64,000 nucleotides of DNA from Myxococcales bacterium (lineage in GTDB: Bacteria > Myxococcota_A > Polyangia > Palsa-1104 > JAEUJZ01): contig JAEUJZ010000139.1 of assembly GCA_016794505.1 (NCBI GenBank), positions 62,001-126,000 of the forward strand, read 5' to 3'. Both the position numbers and the translations under genes were made by a program. Shown one piece after another: positions 55,420 through 63,522 of this stretch. The stretch's first letter is position 1, and the number at the start of each line of letters is the position of its first letter. The notes below the pieces were generated by a model, which was given only the letters and a program-made list of their open reading frames with translations, did not search any database and had not been told where the DNA came from.

Positions 55420-56502
55420 CGCCTGCGTCCGCGCGAGGCCGGCTCCGCGATCCAAGGCCTGCGCCAGCGCGGGGCTTTTTCGCACGCGCCAGATGCGGCC
55501 ATCGATCAGGTAGTGATGGAACGCCACGCACCAGCCAAAGCCGAGCAGTGCATTGCGCCACAGCGACGGAGGAACCAAGGCCACACCCGCGATGCGCGGC
55601 CCGTACCAAAGCAGGCCCAAGAGCACGCCTGCACCCAGGTACAGCGCCGTGCTGCCAAGCGGCCTGCGCCCCTTACCCTGCTCGTACTGCCAGACGATGC
55701 GGTGGTACTGCAAGTTGTGAAACATCGTCAGCACCGCGGTGATCGAAAGCAGGTGATCGAGCGCGGCGAAGGTCAGGGCATGAAAGCCCAGCACCAGCAG
55801 CAAGAACAGCTCGCGCGGGCCGGCCGGCTGTTGGCGCAGGCGGCGCACCAGCGAAGGCACGGTGGCCACAAGGCCGATGGCAAGCGCCGCATCCAAGGCC
55901 AGCCGAGCGAGCGGAATCAGCGACGGAGGAAGCGGCAGTGGCAGCCCACTTTTCTGCCCGGCCTCGCTCAGCGCAAAGCGCAGGTAGGGATAAAGACAGC
56001 CCAGCCCCAAAAGCCAGGCATCGACGCGGCTGCCAATCGGCTGAGCCAAGCGACGCTGGTACAGCACCAGGAACCCCCAGTGCTGCCGCACCAAGTGGTA
56101 ATAGGCCCACAGATACGCAAACAAAAGGAAGTGCTGAAACAGCGCTCCGGCGTGGCCGAGCAGCGACGGGCGCTGCGGCAAGAACAGGCCGTCGAGCAGG
56201 GCCAGAGCCGGACCCAGCGGCACGATCAGAAACGCCCAAGGCGAGGGCAGGGCGCGGCGCGACTCGCGATCCGCAACCGGGGCCAGATAGGTGCGGGCAT
56301 AGCTTCCAAGCACGTGGGTTCCGTCGAAGAAAACGCCCCACAGCAGAAGCAGCCACAGCGCGGGATGCCCCAGGCCGTACGTGTCGTCGGTCAGCGGCGG
56401 CGCCAGCCGAAACAGCAGCAGCAGGGCCAGGGCGGGCAGCACGGCGCCAAAGAACCACGTCAGATCCGCGCGGCGCGAGATCAGCCAAGGAGACGCGCTC
56501 AT
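55417..56502 (-). CDS. histidine-rich polytopic membrane protein
   Basis: 361 aa with about nine hydrophobic helices. Conserved-looking polar motifs sit at membrane edges: FFDGTHVLGSYARTYL, YYHLVRQHWGFLVLYQRR, LDHLLSITAVLTMFHNLQYHRIVW and FHHYLIDGRIWRVRKSP. The number and spacing of His suggest a metal-dependent membrane oxidase or hydroxylase, but I cannot assign a family. The start at 56502 overlaps the stop of the FAD monooxygenase (ATGA). The open frame upstream is Arg-rich shadow sequence. Confidence 0.75.
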   Translation of the reverse strand: MSASPWLISRRADLTWFFGAVLPALALLLLFRLAPPLTDDTYGLGHPALWLLLLWGVFFDGTHVLGSYARTYLAPVADRESRRALPSPWAFLIVPLGPALALLDGLFLPQRPSLLGHAGALFQHFLLFAYLWAYYHLVRQHWGFLVLYQRRLAQPIGSRVDAWLLGLGCLYPYLRFALSEAGQKSGLPLPLPPSLIPLARLALDAALAIGLVATVPSLVRRLRQQPAGPRELFLLLVLGFHALTFAALDHLLSITAVLTMFHNLQYHRIVWQYEQGKGRRPLGSTALYLGAGVLLGLLWYGPRIAGVALVPPSLWRNALLGFGWCVAFHHYLIDGRIWRVRKSPALAQALDRGAGLARTQA

Positions 56503-57941
56503 AGCGGGCTCCAGACCGACGGGGTGGCGACCGGCGTGCGCGTGGCCAGGCTCGACCAGATGACGCGCTGCACCCGCTGCCCAAGCGGCGTCGCGCCAAA
56601 GCGGAAGATCGCGGTGTGCATGCCTTCGCCGATCGCGCCGTCCCAGGCATAAAAGCGGCTTAGCCAGTGCGACCAGCGGATCTGCGCAGCGTTTTTCGGC
56701 CAGCGCTCGCGCTCGTACTCGCACAGCGCGCGATCGATATCGTGGTGGGCGCCGGTCCGACGCTCCTCGTCGCGCATCGCGCTCTCGCTCGTGCTTGCGC
56801 TGGGGATTGCTGAACCGCGGGCTGCCCGCGTGAGCACCGGGCCGATGCAACGGGCCAGCGCGGCGGCGTCTTCGATGGCCATGGTCATGCCTTGTCCCGC
56901 CGTCGGGTTGGTGACATGCAAGGCATCGCCGATCAGCACGGCGCCGTCGCGGTGATAGTGTGGCGCGTGCCCGCGATGCAGCGCGTACAGGTGCGCGCCC
57001 TTGGGAAACGCGGCCAGTCCACCCGGCTGTCCCAAGCTGGAAAGCAGCGGCGAGCGCCGCGCGATGGCTGCGAGCTTCTGCGACAGCGGACCGGCGCGAA
57101 ACAGCGCCTCGTCACACGCTCGCACCAGCACGCCCAGGCCCAGGCGATCGCGGCCCTGCGGCACCACCAAGATGCCGCCTTCGCGGCTTAGCTCGATGCG
57201 CATCGCGTCTTCGTATGCGGCGCTGCCCGCGGTCGCGCTCGGTCGCGCGCACTCGATGATGTAATAGCCGTGGTCGTACGGCTGCGTGGGCAGCGAGAGT
57301 CCTAGCTGCGTTCGCACGCTGGACGACGCACCATCGGCACCGACCACCAAGCGGGCATGAATCACTTCTTCGCCCTGCTCGCTGGCCACCACGGCGCCGC
57401 AGACGCGCCCGCGGTCTTCGGACGTACGAAGCAGGCGTGACAGTCGACACAGATACGTCACCTGCGCAGCGCCGCGGTTGTGTCGGCCGTGCTGGGCGGT
57501 CTCGACCAAGGCGCGCTCGATCTCGGGATGCGCCAGCACCAAGTACGGGGCAGCAGCATCCTCGTCGAGCAGGTGGGTCCCAAGCGCGCCCGCCGGGGTC
57601 GCCGGGCCCAGCGGTGCTTCCAAGAGCTTGCCGTGTCTTGCGTGAAACACCTGCATCTTGTGGACGGGACGCGCTCCCGCTGAAAGCAGGGCGGGCAGGG
57701 CGCCAACGCTGCGCAGGACACCCGTCACCGCCGGCAGCAAGCTGTCGCCGCGGTTGATGTTGCCCGGTCCGCTTCGGCGATCGATGACGCGGACGCGCAG
57801 CGCAAAGCGCGACACCAAGGCCAGGGCCAAGGCGGCGCCCCCGACGCCGGCTCCGACGATGAGGACATCGGCAGGGCACGCGGCCGAGCCAATTGGCGGC
57901 GCGTCTTTTGCCGCAGGTCCAAGGACAGCTGCATGGGTCAC
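56499..57941 (-). CDS. FAD-dependent monooxygenase, PHBH/UbiH fold
   Basis: 480-aa flavoprotein hydroxylase or reductase. FAD motif VLIVGAGVGGAALALAL (residues ~26-42), VVGADGASSSVRTQLGL and the second FAD motif GDALHVTNPTAGQGMTMAIEDAAALA (split) are all present. Relatives hydroxylate aromatic or polyprenyl substrates or reduce geranylgeranyl chains. The GTG at 57941 forms a TAGTG overlap with the lipid-kinase stop, strong evidence for this start and for coupling; the frame continues upstream but is shadow. A low-complexity loop lies near residues 385-400. Confidence 0.88.
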   Translation of the reverse strand: MTHAAVLGPAAKDAPPIGSAACPADVLIVGAGVGGAALALALVSRFALRVRVIDRRSGPGNINRGDSLLPAVTGVLRSVGALPALLSAGARPVHKMQVFHARHGKLLEAPLGPATPAGALGTHLLDEDAAAPYLVLAHPEIERALVETAQHGRHNRGAAQVTYLCRLSRLLRTSEDRGRVCGAVVASEQGEEVIHARLVVGADGASSSVRTQLGLSLPTQPYDHGYYIIECARPSATAGSAAYEDAMRIELSREGGILVVPQGRDRLGLGVLVRACDEALFRAGPLSQKLAAIARRSPLLSSLGQPGGLAAFPKGAHLYALHRGHAPHYHRDGAVLIGDALHVTNPTAGQGMTMAIEDAAALARCIGPVLTRAARGSAIPSASTSESAMRDEERRTGAHHDIDRALCEYERERWPKNAAQIRWSHWLSRFYAWDGAIGEGMHTAIFRFGATPLGQRVQRVIWSSLATRTPVATPSVWSPL

Positions 57942-58936
57942 TAGGCGGCCTCCAGTTTGTGGTGGGTACCAAAGGGCGGTGCCGCGCGATCGGCGAGCCG
58001 GCGGGGCGAAAGCACCAGCAGCCTGCGCTGGGCGGGGCGAAGCTCGACGGGGGTGCAAAGCATCGGCAGCTCGCCGTCGAGACACACGGGCAGCGGTCGG
58101 TCTTCCTGGCAGGAGCGGATGAACACGCGGTCGACCTGGGCCTGCACAACGCCAGGGATGTCCCCATGGGTGCCGCGCAGGATGCGTGGAAAGCGCCAGA
58201 GCAGCGCCGCTTTGGGCATCTGCGGCACGATGCACAGATCCAAGCGTCCGTCGTCGATGCGGGCCCGCGGGCTGATGCGAAAGCCGCCGCCATAGCTGCG
58301 CGTGTTGGTGACGGCCAGAAACGAGATCGGACCGCGAAACGATCCCGTAGACCACGACACCTCGACCGCGACCGGCTGGTACTGCCACAGCCCGCGCAGC
58401 GCACCGTACACGTTCAGCGCTTGGCTGCGCGGCAGCCGCGAGCCGTGGATGTGGTGCAGCGCTCGCTCATCGAGCCCGACTGAGGCGACGCAGCAGAACG
58501 GCTGCACCGAACCCGCTGCCGTCCGCGCCTCGCCGACATCGACCCAGCGCGGGATGCCTTGGTGCAAAAGGGCCAGCGCATGCGGCAGCGCTCGCGAGCC
58601 GCCCAGATCGTTCGCGAAGTCATTGCCCGATCCCGTCGGCAGCACCCACAGCGGCACGCGCTGCTGGCAGTCGGCGAGCGCCTGCAGCGCCAGCGTCACC
58701 GTGCCATCACCCCCGGCAATGCCGACGGCCAACAGCCCCGCCTGCGGGGCCTGGGCGGCGCAGAGCAGCGCGCGAAAGTGCTGCGGGCTGTCGCTGCGGA
58801 CGCACGCCGCAGACAGGGCGGCATCGCGCTTCAGACGATCGAACAGCGCAGCCTGTCCCCGACCCGAGCGAGCGCTGGGGTTTATGATGATTTGTATGCG
58901 TTGATTGAACTGGCGGTTTGTTTGTATATCTGACAT
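57941..58936 (-). CDS. diacylglycerol-kinase-like lipid kinase
   Basis: 331 aa of the DagK/YegS/sphingosine-kinase family, which phosphorylate lipid alcohols with ATP. Signatures are IIINPSARSGRG (residues ~15-26), the nucleotide loop GGDGTVTLALQAL, PTGSGNDFANDLG, SVGLDERALHHIHG and the late acidic DDGRLDLCIVP with CLDGELPML. The ATG at 58936 starts at the family N-terminus. It overlaps the monooxygenase start by one base and lies 10 bp after the MprF-type gene. In context it would phosphorylate the pathway's lipid alcohol. Confidence 0.9.
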   Translation of the reverse strand: MSDIQTNRQFNQRIQIIINPSARSGRGQAALFDRLKRDAALSAACVRSDSPQHFRALLCAAQAPQAGLLAVGIAGGDGTVTLALQALADCQQRVPLWVLPTGSGNDFANDLGGSRALPHALALLHQGIPRWVDVGEARTAAGSVQPFCCVASVGLDERALHHIHGSRLPRSQALNVYGALRGLWQYQPVAVEVSWSTGSFRGPISFLAVTNTRSYGGGFRISPRARIDDGRLDLCIVPQMPKAALLWRFPRILRGTHGDIPGVVQAQVDRVFIRSCQEDRPLPVCLDGELPMLCTPVELRPAQRRLLVLSPRRLADRAAPPFGTHHKLEAA

Positions 58937-58946
58937 GCGCGTTGTC

Positions 58947-60122
58947 CTAAAGCGATCGGGTCACGCGCAAGAGGTCCCAGATGGCGCGCAAGGACAGCGG
59001 TCGGGCCGCGACATACTCGGGCTCGATCAGGTCGGGACCCCACTTGCGCTTGTACTCGGCTTGGCTCTGTGCGGGATAGATCAGCCGGCCATGGCGGTAC
59101 AAAAGTCGCACGGCTCGGCTCAGCCATGGGCTGCTTGGTACCGACGGCGGAAGTGGATCTTCAGAGTCAACGACAAAGGGTGTAAAGCCAAAGTGCAGAA
59201 ACGCCGCGCCTTCGCCGTGCAGGCGGGCCATGGCTTCGGCGTTGCACAGCTCCATCGCCCCCGGCGGAGCCACGGGCAAGCGCCGCGTCAGATCGTGAAG
59301 ATAGCCCGGACACGTCCCAAACACCGGGACATATGTAATGAATCCAAGCCATGTATCGTGTAATTCGGTGTTGACTGATGCGCTGGAATTAATCGGATTT
59401 TTATTGTGATTAATATGTTGATTTATAAGTGGCTCGTCCTGCTCGCTTGCATCCTCTGTCGAGCGGCTGCGCTCGCCAGCCGGTGGGCCCAGCACGACAA
59501 AGATGCGGCGGCGCGGATCCTCGGGCGGGCCGAGCTCGCCGATCATGAAGTCGAGCTCTTTTTTGCCTTTGCGGCGCAGCCAGTGGCCGCTGATCGCGTC
59601 GAGCGCGGCGAAGGTCTGGGGACTTCTGGGAAGCTCGCGTCCGACCTCGCACACGCGCAGGCCCAGCCGACGGGCGCGGCCGATCTTGTTGCGTAGCTTC
59701 ATGCGACGCGTGCCGCTCAGGCGAAAGCTGTCGAGGCGCAGGCCAAAGCTGGTACCGAAGCGGTTGACGGTGAAGCCGCGGCGGGCAAACAGGTCGATCT
59801 GACTTGCCCGTAGCTGCACGACGACGACGGACAGGCGCTGGGCCTGAGCGCTGTCCAAGAAGGCATCCAGCAGCGCTTCGCGTCGCGTAGGTGGGGCGTG
59901 GACGCCGCCGAACACGAACAGGTGTCGACCGTGCCTGCGGTATGCGATGAAGCCGTCGTCGTCTGTAAATGCCGTCGGAACAGCCAAAGACGTGGGCGAA
60001 GACGTGGGCGAACTTTCCGGTGAGCCATCGGGCCATAGCGAACGCGCGTCTCCGACGAAAAACGAGTTGCGATCGGACAGCGCGAGATACCCCGAAGGGT
60101 GGTCGATCCACGACGTCTGCAT
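58947..60122 (-). CDS. MprF-type DUF2156 (phosphatidylglycerol lysyltransferase-like) transferase
   Basis: 391 aa with the twin-GNAT fold of the LPG-synthase C-terminal domain: FIAYRRHGRHLFVFGGVHAPP, LRASQIDLFARRGFTVNRFG, LSGTRRMKLRNKIGRARRLGL (split) and a second half with AMELCNAEAMARLHGEGAAFLHFGFTPF. Known members move an aminoacyl group onto a lipid. It lacks the membrane flippase part of MprF. A Ser/Asn-rich, AT-rich insert (~residues 220-260) interrupts the fold. The ATG at 60122 overlaps the previous stop as TGATG; an in-frame start 28 codons earlier is less likely. Confidence 0.8.
   Translation of the reverse strand: MQTSWIDHPSGYLALSDRNSFFVGDARSLWPDGSPESSPTSSPTSLAVPTAFTDDDGFIAYRRHGRHLFVFGGVHAPPTRREALLDAFLDSAQAQRLSVVVVQLRASQIDLFARRGFTVNRFGTSFGLRLDSFRLSGTRRMKLRNKIGRARRLGLRVCEVGRELPRSPQTFAALDAISGHWLRRKGKKELDFMIGELGPPEDPRRRIFVVLGPPAGERSRSTEDASEQDEPLINQHINHNKNPINSSASVNTELHDTWLGFITYVPVFGTCPGYLHDLTRRLPVAPPGAMELCNAEAMARLHGEGAAFLHFGFTPFVVDSEDPLPPSVPSSPWLSRAVRLLYRHGRLIYPAQSQAEYKRKWGPDLIEPEYVAARPLSLRAIWDLLRVTRSL
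59388..59414. repeat. AT-rich inverted repeat inside the DUF2156 gene
   Basis: ATTAATC (59388-59394) and GATTAAT (59408-59414) flank a 13-base T-rich loop, within ~120 bp (59335-59450) of unusually AT-rich coding sequence. It encodes an Asn/Ser-rich stretch (NQHINHNKNPINSSAS) and keeps the frame. Confidence 0.6.
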
Positions 60123-60685
60123 CAGCGACCTCGGGCAATAGCCGGGGGTGAACCCGACGCAGGAGTCGCGGCAGTAGCCGACGCTGCGCAAGATGGCGCG
60201 GGGCATCCCACGGCCGCTGCAGAGGACAGCGCGGCCAAGCGAGCGGCGGGCGGTAGCGGTGCTGGCTCAAAGGGCAGGCTGCTTGGCTTGTAGGTGTTGC
60301 CGAACAGTCCGCGGTCGCCCAGAAGATGCACGGGCAGGGCCAGCATCGCCCACTCGACATCGCCGAGCACCGCGAACCAGAGCCCGAGCACGCCCGCGCA
60401 GAACAGGAAGCTGTGCGTGACGTTGTACAGGTGATGAAACACGGGCGCGATGCGCGGCGGTGCGTCCGATGTACCGCGAGAGGCGGCCTGGGCTCGACGG
60501 TATGCCAGAGCGCCGGGCAGGTAGCCAACGAGGTCGATGAGGGCCAAGGCGACAAGGAAGCGGCTCCACTGCACGTCGCGGGCGAAGGCGAATAGCAGAT
60601 AGACCAGCGCGAGCAGCGCGAGCAGCGCCTCGGCGCGGACCCACGTAAAGCTGCGCGGCGTGTGAAAGCGATTCTGCGTGTCCAT
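60122..60685 (-). CDS. small DUF4260-like membrane protein
   Basis: 187 aa from the ATG at 60685, which has AAAGGA 6 bases upstream. There are three to four hydrophobic helices (AEALLALLALVYLLFAF, FLVALALIDLVGYLPGALAY, SFLFCAGVLGLWFAVLG). The YN-x2-H segment (HHLYNVTHSF) and HLLGDRGLFGNTYKP resemble the end of DUF4260 proteins, of unknown function. An Ala/Pro/Ser-rich tail of ~50 residues is probably disordered. It lies 10 bp after the ferritin-like gene and overlaps the next gene by one base. Confidence 0.7.
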   Translation of the reverse strand: MDTQNRFHTPRSFTWVRAEALLALLALVYLLFAFARDVQWSRFLVALALIDLVGYLPGALAYRRAQAASRGTSDAPPRIAPVFHHLYNVTHSFLFCAGVLGLWFAVLGDVEWAMLALPVHLLGDRGLFGNTYKPSSLPFEPAPLPPAARLAALSSAAAVGCPAPSCAASATAATPASGSPPAIARGR

Positions 60686-60695
60686 GGCGAGTCCT

Positions 60696-61628
60696 TTACA
60701 GGGCAAGGTCGAGCCCGGCCCGCGCAAGCAGGCGGCGGTGCTCGGAGTCGATGGCGTGCAAGATGTGCTGCACCTGCTCGGCGTACGGCGTGTCGGCGAT
60801 GCGGCGCCCAGGGGCTAGCTCGGCGTCGGCGAAGACATCGCGATGCTGACGGGCCACGGCATCGAACAGCCCGACGAAGACGCGGATGTAGTACTGAAAC
60901 GCCTCGCGCAAGGCGACGCGGGCTTGGCGGCAGGTCTTGGCCACGCGATCGCGGGCGGCGTGGTCGTCGAAAAGCAGGCGGGAAACAAGCTGCGCGCCAT
61001 AGGTGACGTGGCGCGTCTCGTCGACAAACGCAAAGCGCACCAGGCGAGCCAGATAGGGATCGATGGGCTGCCAGTAGCGCTCTTCATACGCGTACAGCGG
61101 ATAAGCCATGCCTTCGAGCAGCAGGTTGGTCAGCGTCAGGCCTTCGACGAAGTCGCCGCGGTCCGCGACTTCATAGCAGTGCTCGACGAAGCGACGCAGC
61201 GGCGGAGCCAAGATGGCAGGGTCGATGCCGCCGGGTGCCAGACCCGAGAGCGCGCGGGCCTGATTGCTGCGGGCGAGAAACACTTCATAGTGCTGCGCCT
61301 CGTCGAGCGTCTGCTGCGCCGCGAAGCTCAGCGCGTCCTGCGTCGGAGCGCGGCGGACCAGAGCGCCCGAGACGCGCAGCGCGACCTCTTCGAACACGAC
61401 GAACAGGGCCAGGTCCAAGCGGTGAACCTCGGCCAGTGGACGTGACTGCTGAAACAGCGGCGACAGCGTCGGGTCGATCGCGGCCAGGACTTCCGCCTGT
61501 CGCGGCCACTGCTGCCCTGGAACGCGTCGCCACCAGTGGGCCACCGAAAAGTCGATGGGCCGGCGCGGCGGCATAGGGGCGATCGATTCAGACGGTGTCA
61601 CCGATTCAAGGGATTCTGCATAGATCAT
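60696..61628 (-). CDS. ferritin-like diiron oxygenase (AurF/ADO-like fold)
   Basis: 310 aa helical protein with the carboxylate-bridged diiron ligand pattern: Glu80/81 (VVFEEVAL), Glu110-x2-His113 (DEAQHYE), Glu172 (LLLEGMAYP) and Glu204-x2-His207 (DETRHVTYG). Relatives include AurF N-oxygenase and aldehyde-deformylating oxygenase; sequence alone does not decide. The ATG at 61628 has AAGGATCG upstream and overlaps the permease stop (ATGA). The frame runs far upstream but that part is shadow. Pairing with an acyl-reductase-like gene in the same operon is suggestive. Confidence 0.8.
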   Translation of the reverse strand: MIYAESLESVTPSESIAPMPPRRPIDFSVAHWWRRVPGQQWPRQAEVLAAIDPTLSPLFQQSRPLAEVHRLDLALFVVFEEVALRVSGALVRRAPTQDALSFAAQQTLDEAQHYEVFLARSNQARALSGLAPGGIDPAILAPPLRRFVEHCYEVADRGDFVEGLTLTNLLLEGMAYPLYAYEERYWQPIDPYLARLVRFAFVDETRHVTYGAQLVSRLLFDDHAARDRVAKTCRQARVALREAFQYYIRVFVGLFDAVARQHRDVFADAELAPGRRIADTPYAEQVQHILHAIDSEHRRLLARAGLDLAL

Positions 61629-63055
61629 CGATCGATCCTTTTTCGACGGAGGTGACGTGAAAAAATCAACAAAAGTGATACTGCATATGCAGATGCCCAT
61701 ATGAAAAGGACGTGCCGAGCGGGGGGCGGTCCCAGGGATGACCCGCTGCCGGTCGGTGGATCCAAGAGGCTGAGCAGCACAGCCAGAGCCAAGCCGACAA
61801 ACAGCGCAGCCAGGCTGTACCCAGCGACGCGGCGCCACAGCGGGCGCTTCTGCGCGGCCCCCAGATCGTGGCGCTGGGCCAGGGCTTCGCGCGCTACGGC
61901 CAGTGCGGCATACAGCACAGCGGCCGTCGGGGCGGCGGCGAAAATGGCGGCGAACAGCAGGTCCAAGGAATGCACCAGCCAGGTTGCAGCGGTGCCACAG
62001 AGCAGCAGGACCCAAAGCGCTCGTCGGGGCAGCAGGCGGCGTCCGTCGACTTGGGCCCAGCTACGCGGCAGGCTGCCCAGGCTCGCCAGGGCCGCGCACA
62101 GCCGCGACAGCGCCAACAGCGCGCCGTTTACCGATGTGTACGAGGCCAGAGCCGAAAGCAGCGTGATCGCCGCCACCGCCGGAAGTCCGGCTGCCTGCTG
62201 GGCCAGGGTACGCTGCGGCAGTTCAGCCAGCGATCCGAGCGGGCTGCCCTGGCAGGCGCTGACGGCGATGGCCAAAAGGGCATAGAACGCCGTCAACAGG
62301 CCGACACTGCCGACGAGAGCCCGACGCAGGACAGGGGCAGGCAGCGGCGCCGTTTGACTGGTGACCAGTTCGAACCCCATAAACAGAAACAGCGACTGGG
62401 CAACGGCTCCCAGAAAGCCTGTCAGCGACGGCGGTGGCTGAAGTAAGCGGGCCCCGAGCGAGCCGGCGGCCGCCACTTTGCCAAGGCTGATCACGGCGCA
62501 CAGCGAGAGTCCAGCCAGCAAGGCCCAGGTACACACGGCTTGGCTGCGCAGGCTGATCTGGGCGCCGCATCGACACAGAAGCCACGTGAACGCAACGAAG
62601 CCCAGCGCCAAGACTACGGACGGCACAGGCAGCCTGGGGCCGATGAGGAAGCTGAGCAGGCGGCCGAGCAGCGTCGCTTCGGCTCCGACGAGAAAAAGGC
62701 TGAGCAGGAAGTACGGCAGCGCGAGCAGCAGCGCGGCTTTTTGCCCCAAGGGGCGGCCGAGATACGCCAGCAAGCCAGCCCGGCTTGGAATGTGCTCGGC
62801 AAGCCGCGACAGACAGCGGGCCACGGCCCACGCCAGCGAGCCACCGCACAGGACGGAAAGAGCCGCCCACAGCCCGGCCGCCTGCTGCGTCAGCACCACC
62901 AGGCCGCTGGCACACACGGCAGCCACCGCCGTGCCGCAGCCCGACGCCAAGAGCAGTCCTGCGCTTGTCTCGGCGCTGCCTGGATTTGCCGCGCGGGTGC
63001 ATGCTTTTTTCGACGGCGGCTCGGGCGTGGCGGGCGCGGGGGCGAGCCAGGTCAT
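61625..63055 (-). CDS. APC-superfamily amino-acid/amine permease
   Basis: 476 aa with about twelve membrane helices. The first helix carries the unwound Gly-rich stretch typical of APC transporters (LLLASGCGTAVAAV). Later come ALPYFLLSLFLVGAEATLLG, FLFMGFELVTSQTAPLP and SALASYTSVNGALLALSR, all APC-like. It imports or exchanges amino acids or polyamines; specificity is unknown. In context it could feed an amine or amino acid to the oxidase or DUF2156 enzyme. It overlaps both neighbours by 4 bp. Confidence 0.88.
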   Translation of the reverse strand: MTWLAPAPATPEPPSKKACTRAANPGSAETSAGLLLASGCGTAVAAVCASGLVVLTQQAAGLWAALSVLCGGSLAWAVARCLSRLAEHIPSRAGLLAYLGRPLGQKAALLLALPYFLLSLFLVGAEATLLGRLLSFLIGPRLPVPSVVLALGFVAFTWLLCRCGAQISLRSQAVCTWALLAGLSLCAVISLGKVAAAGSLGARLLQPPPSLTGFLGAVAQSLFLFMGFELVTSQTAPLPAPVLRRALVGSVGLLTAFYALLAIAVSACQGSPLGSLAELPQRTLAQQAAGLPAVAAITLLSALASYTSVNGALLALSRLCAALASLGSLPRSWAQVDGRRLLPRRALWVLLLCGTAATWLVHSLDLLFAAIFAAAPTAAVLYAALAVAREALAQRHDLGAAQKRPLWRRVAGYSLAALFVGLALAVLLSLLDPPTGSGSSLGPPPARHVLFIWASAYAVSLLLIFSRHLRRKRIDR

Positions 63056-63522
63056 GACCGATCCTCGGCGTGCGCCAGCGTCGTGATGATGTAGTCAAGG
63101 CGCAGAAAGTCCGGCTCGCAGCCGCTGACCACAAGCTCGCCAAACAGGTAGGGCTCGCTGGGGGACTGACGCAGCCGCACGATGTCGCAGAGCAGGCGCT
63201 GCGGTCCGCGGATCAGCACATCGACCGGCGGCTCTGCGTCGGCCAGGGCGCCAGCTTGGGTCGCAAGCGAGGTGCCGGGACCGTCGGAAAAGCCGCGGAT
63301 GTCACAGATGCGCCCATCGCGGATGTGCAGCCAGGCGCCGGGCTTGTCGTCGCTGGGCAGCAAAGCCAAGCGCAGACAAAAGTCGCGCTGTTCGTCGACT
63401 AGGCGGGGGTGCTGGTGATAGCGATCCGCCAGCCAGCATGCCGCTTGCTGCAGATCGGCGTCGCTGGAATCGACGGTGTCGGCTGGGTCGTGGGCTGCAA
63501 GGTGACGTGAAGCGGGACTCAT
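63052..63522 (-). CDS. possible SCP2-like small protein
   Basis: 156 aa without membrane segments. The segment AWLHIRDGRICDIRGFSDGPG, then VDVLIRGPQRLLCDIVRLRQSP and LFGELVVSGCEPDFLRLDYIITTLA, follows the strand-helix order of SCP2-type lipid-binding domains, but identity is weak and this is a guess. It overlaps the dehydrogenase-like gene and the permease gene by 4 bp each, so it clearly belongs to the operon. Confidence 0.6.
   Translation of the reverse strand: MSPASRHLAAHDPADTVDSSDADLQQAACWLADRYHQHPRLVDEQRDFCLRLALLPSDDKPGAWLHIRDGRICDIRGFSDGPGTSLATQAGALADAEPPVDVLIRGPQRLLCDIVRLRQSPSEPYLFGELVVSGCEPDFLRLDYIITTLAHAEDRS

Noticed and set aside
54595..56652. 685-codon open frame on the plus strand
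   Set aside because: It lies antisense to the oxidase and His-rich membrane genes, is Arg/Gln/His-rich without domains, and reflects GC-rich codon bias on the opposite strand.
57112..58404. 430-codon minus-strand frame overlapping lipid kinase and monooxygenase
   Set aside because: Out of frame with both genes, Arg/Cys-rich, while both real genes have intact family motifs and coupled starts.
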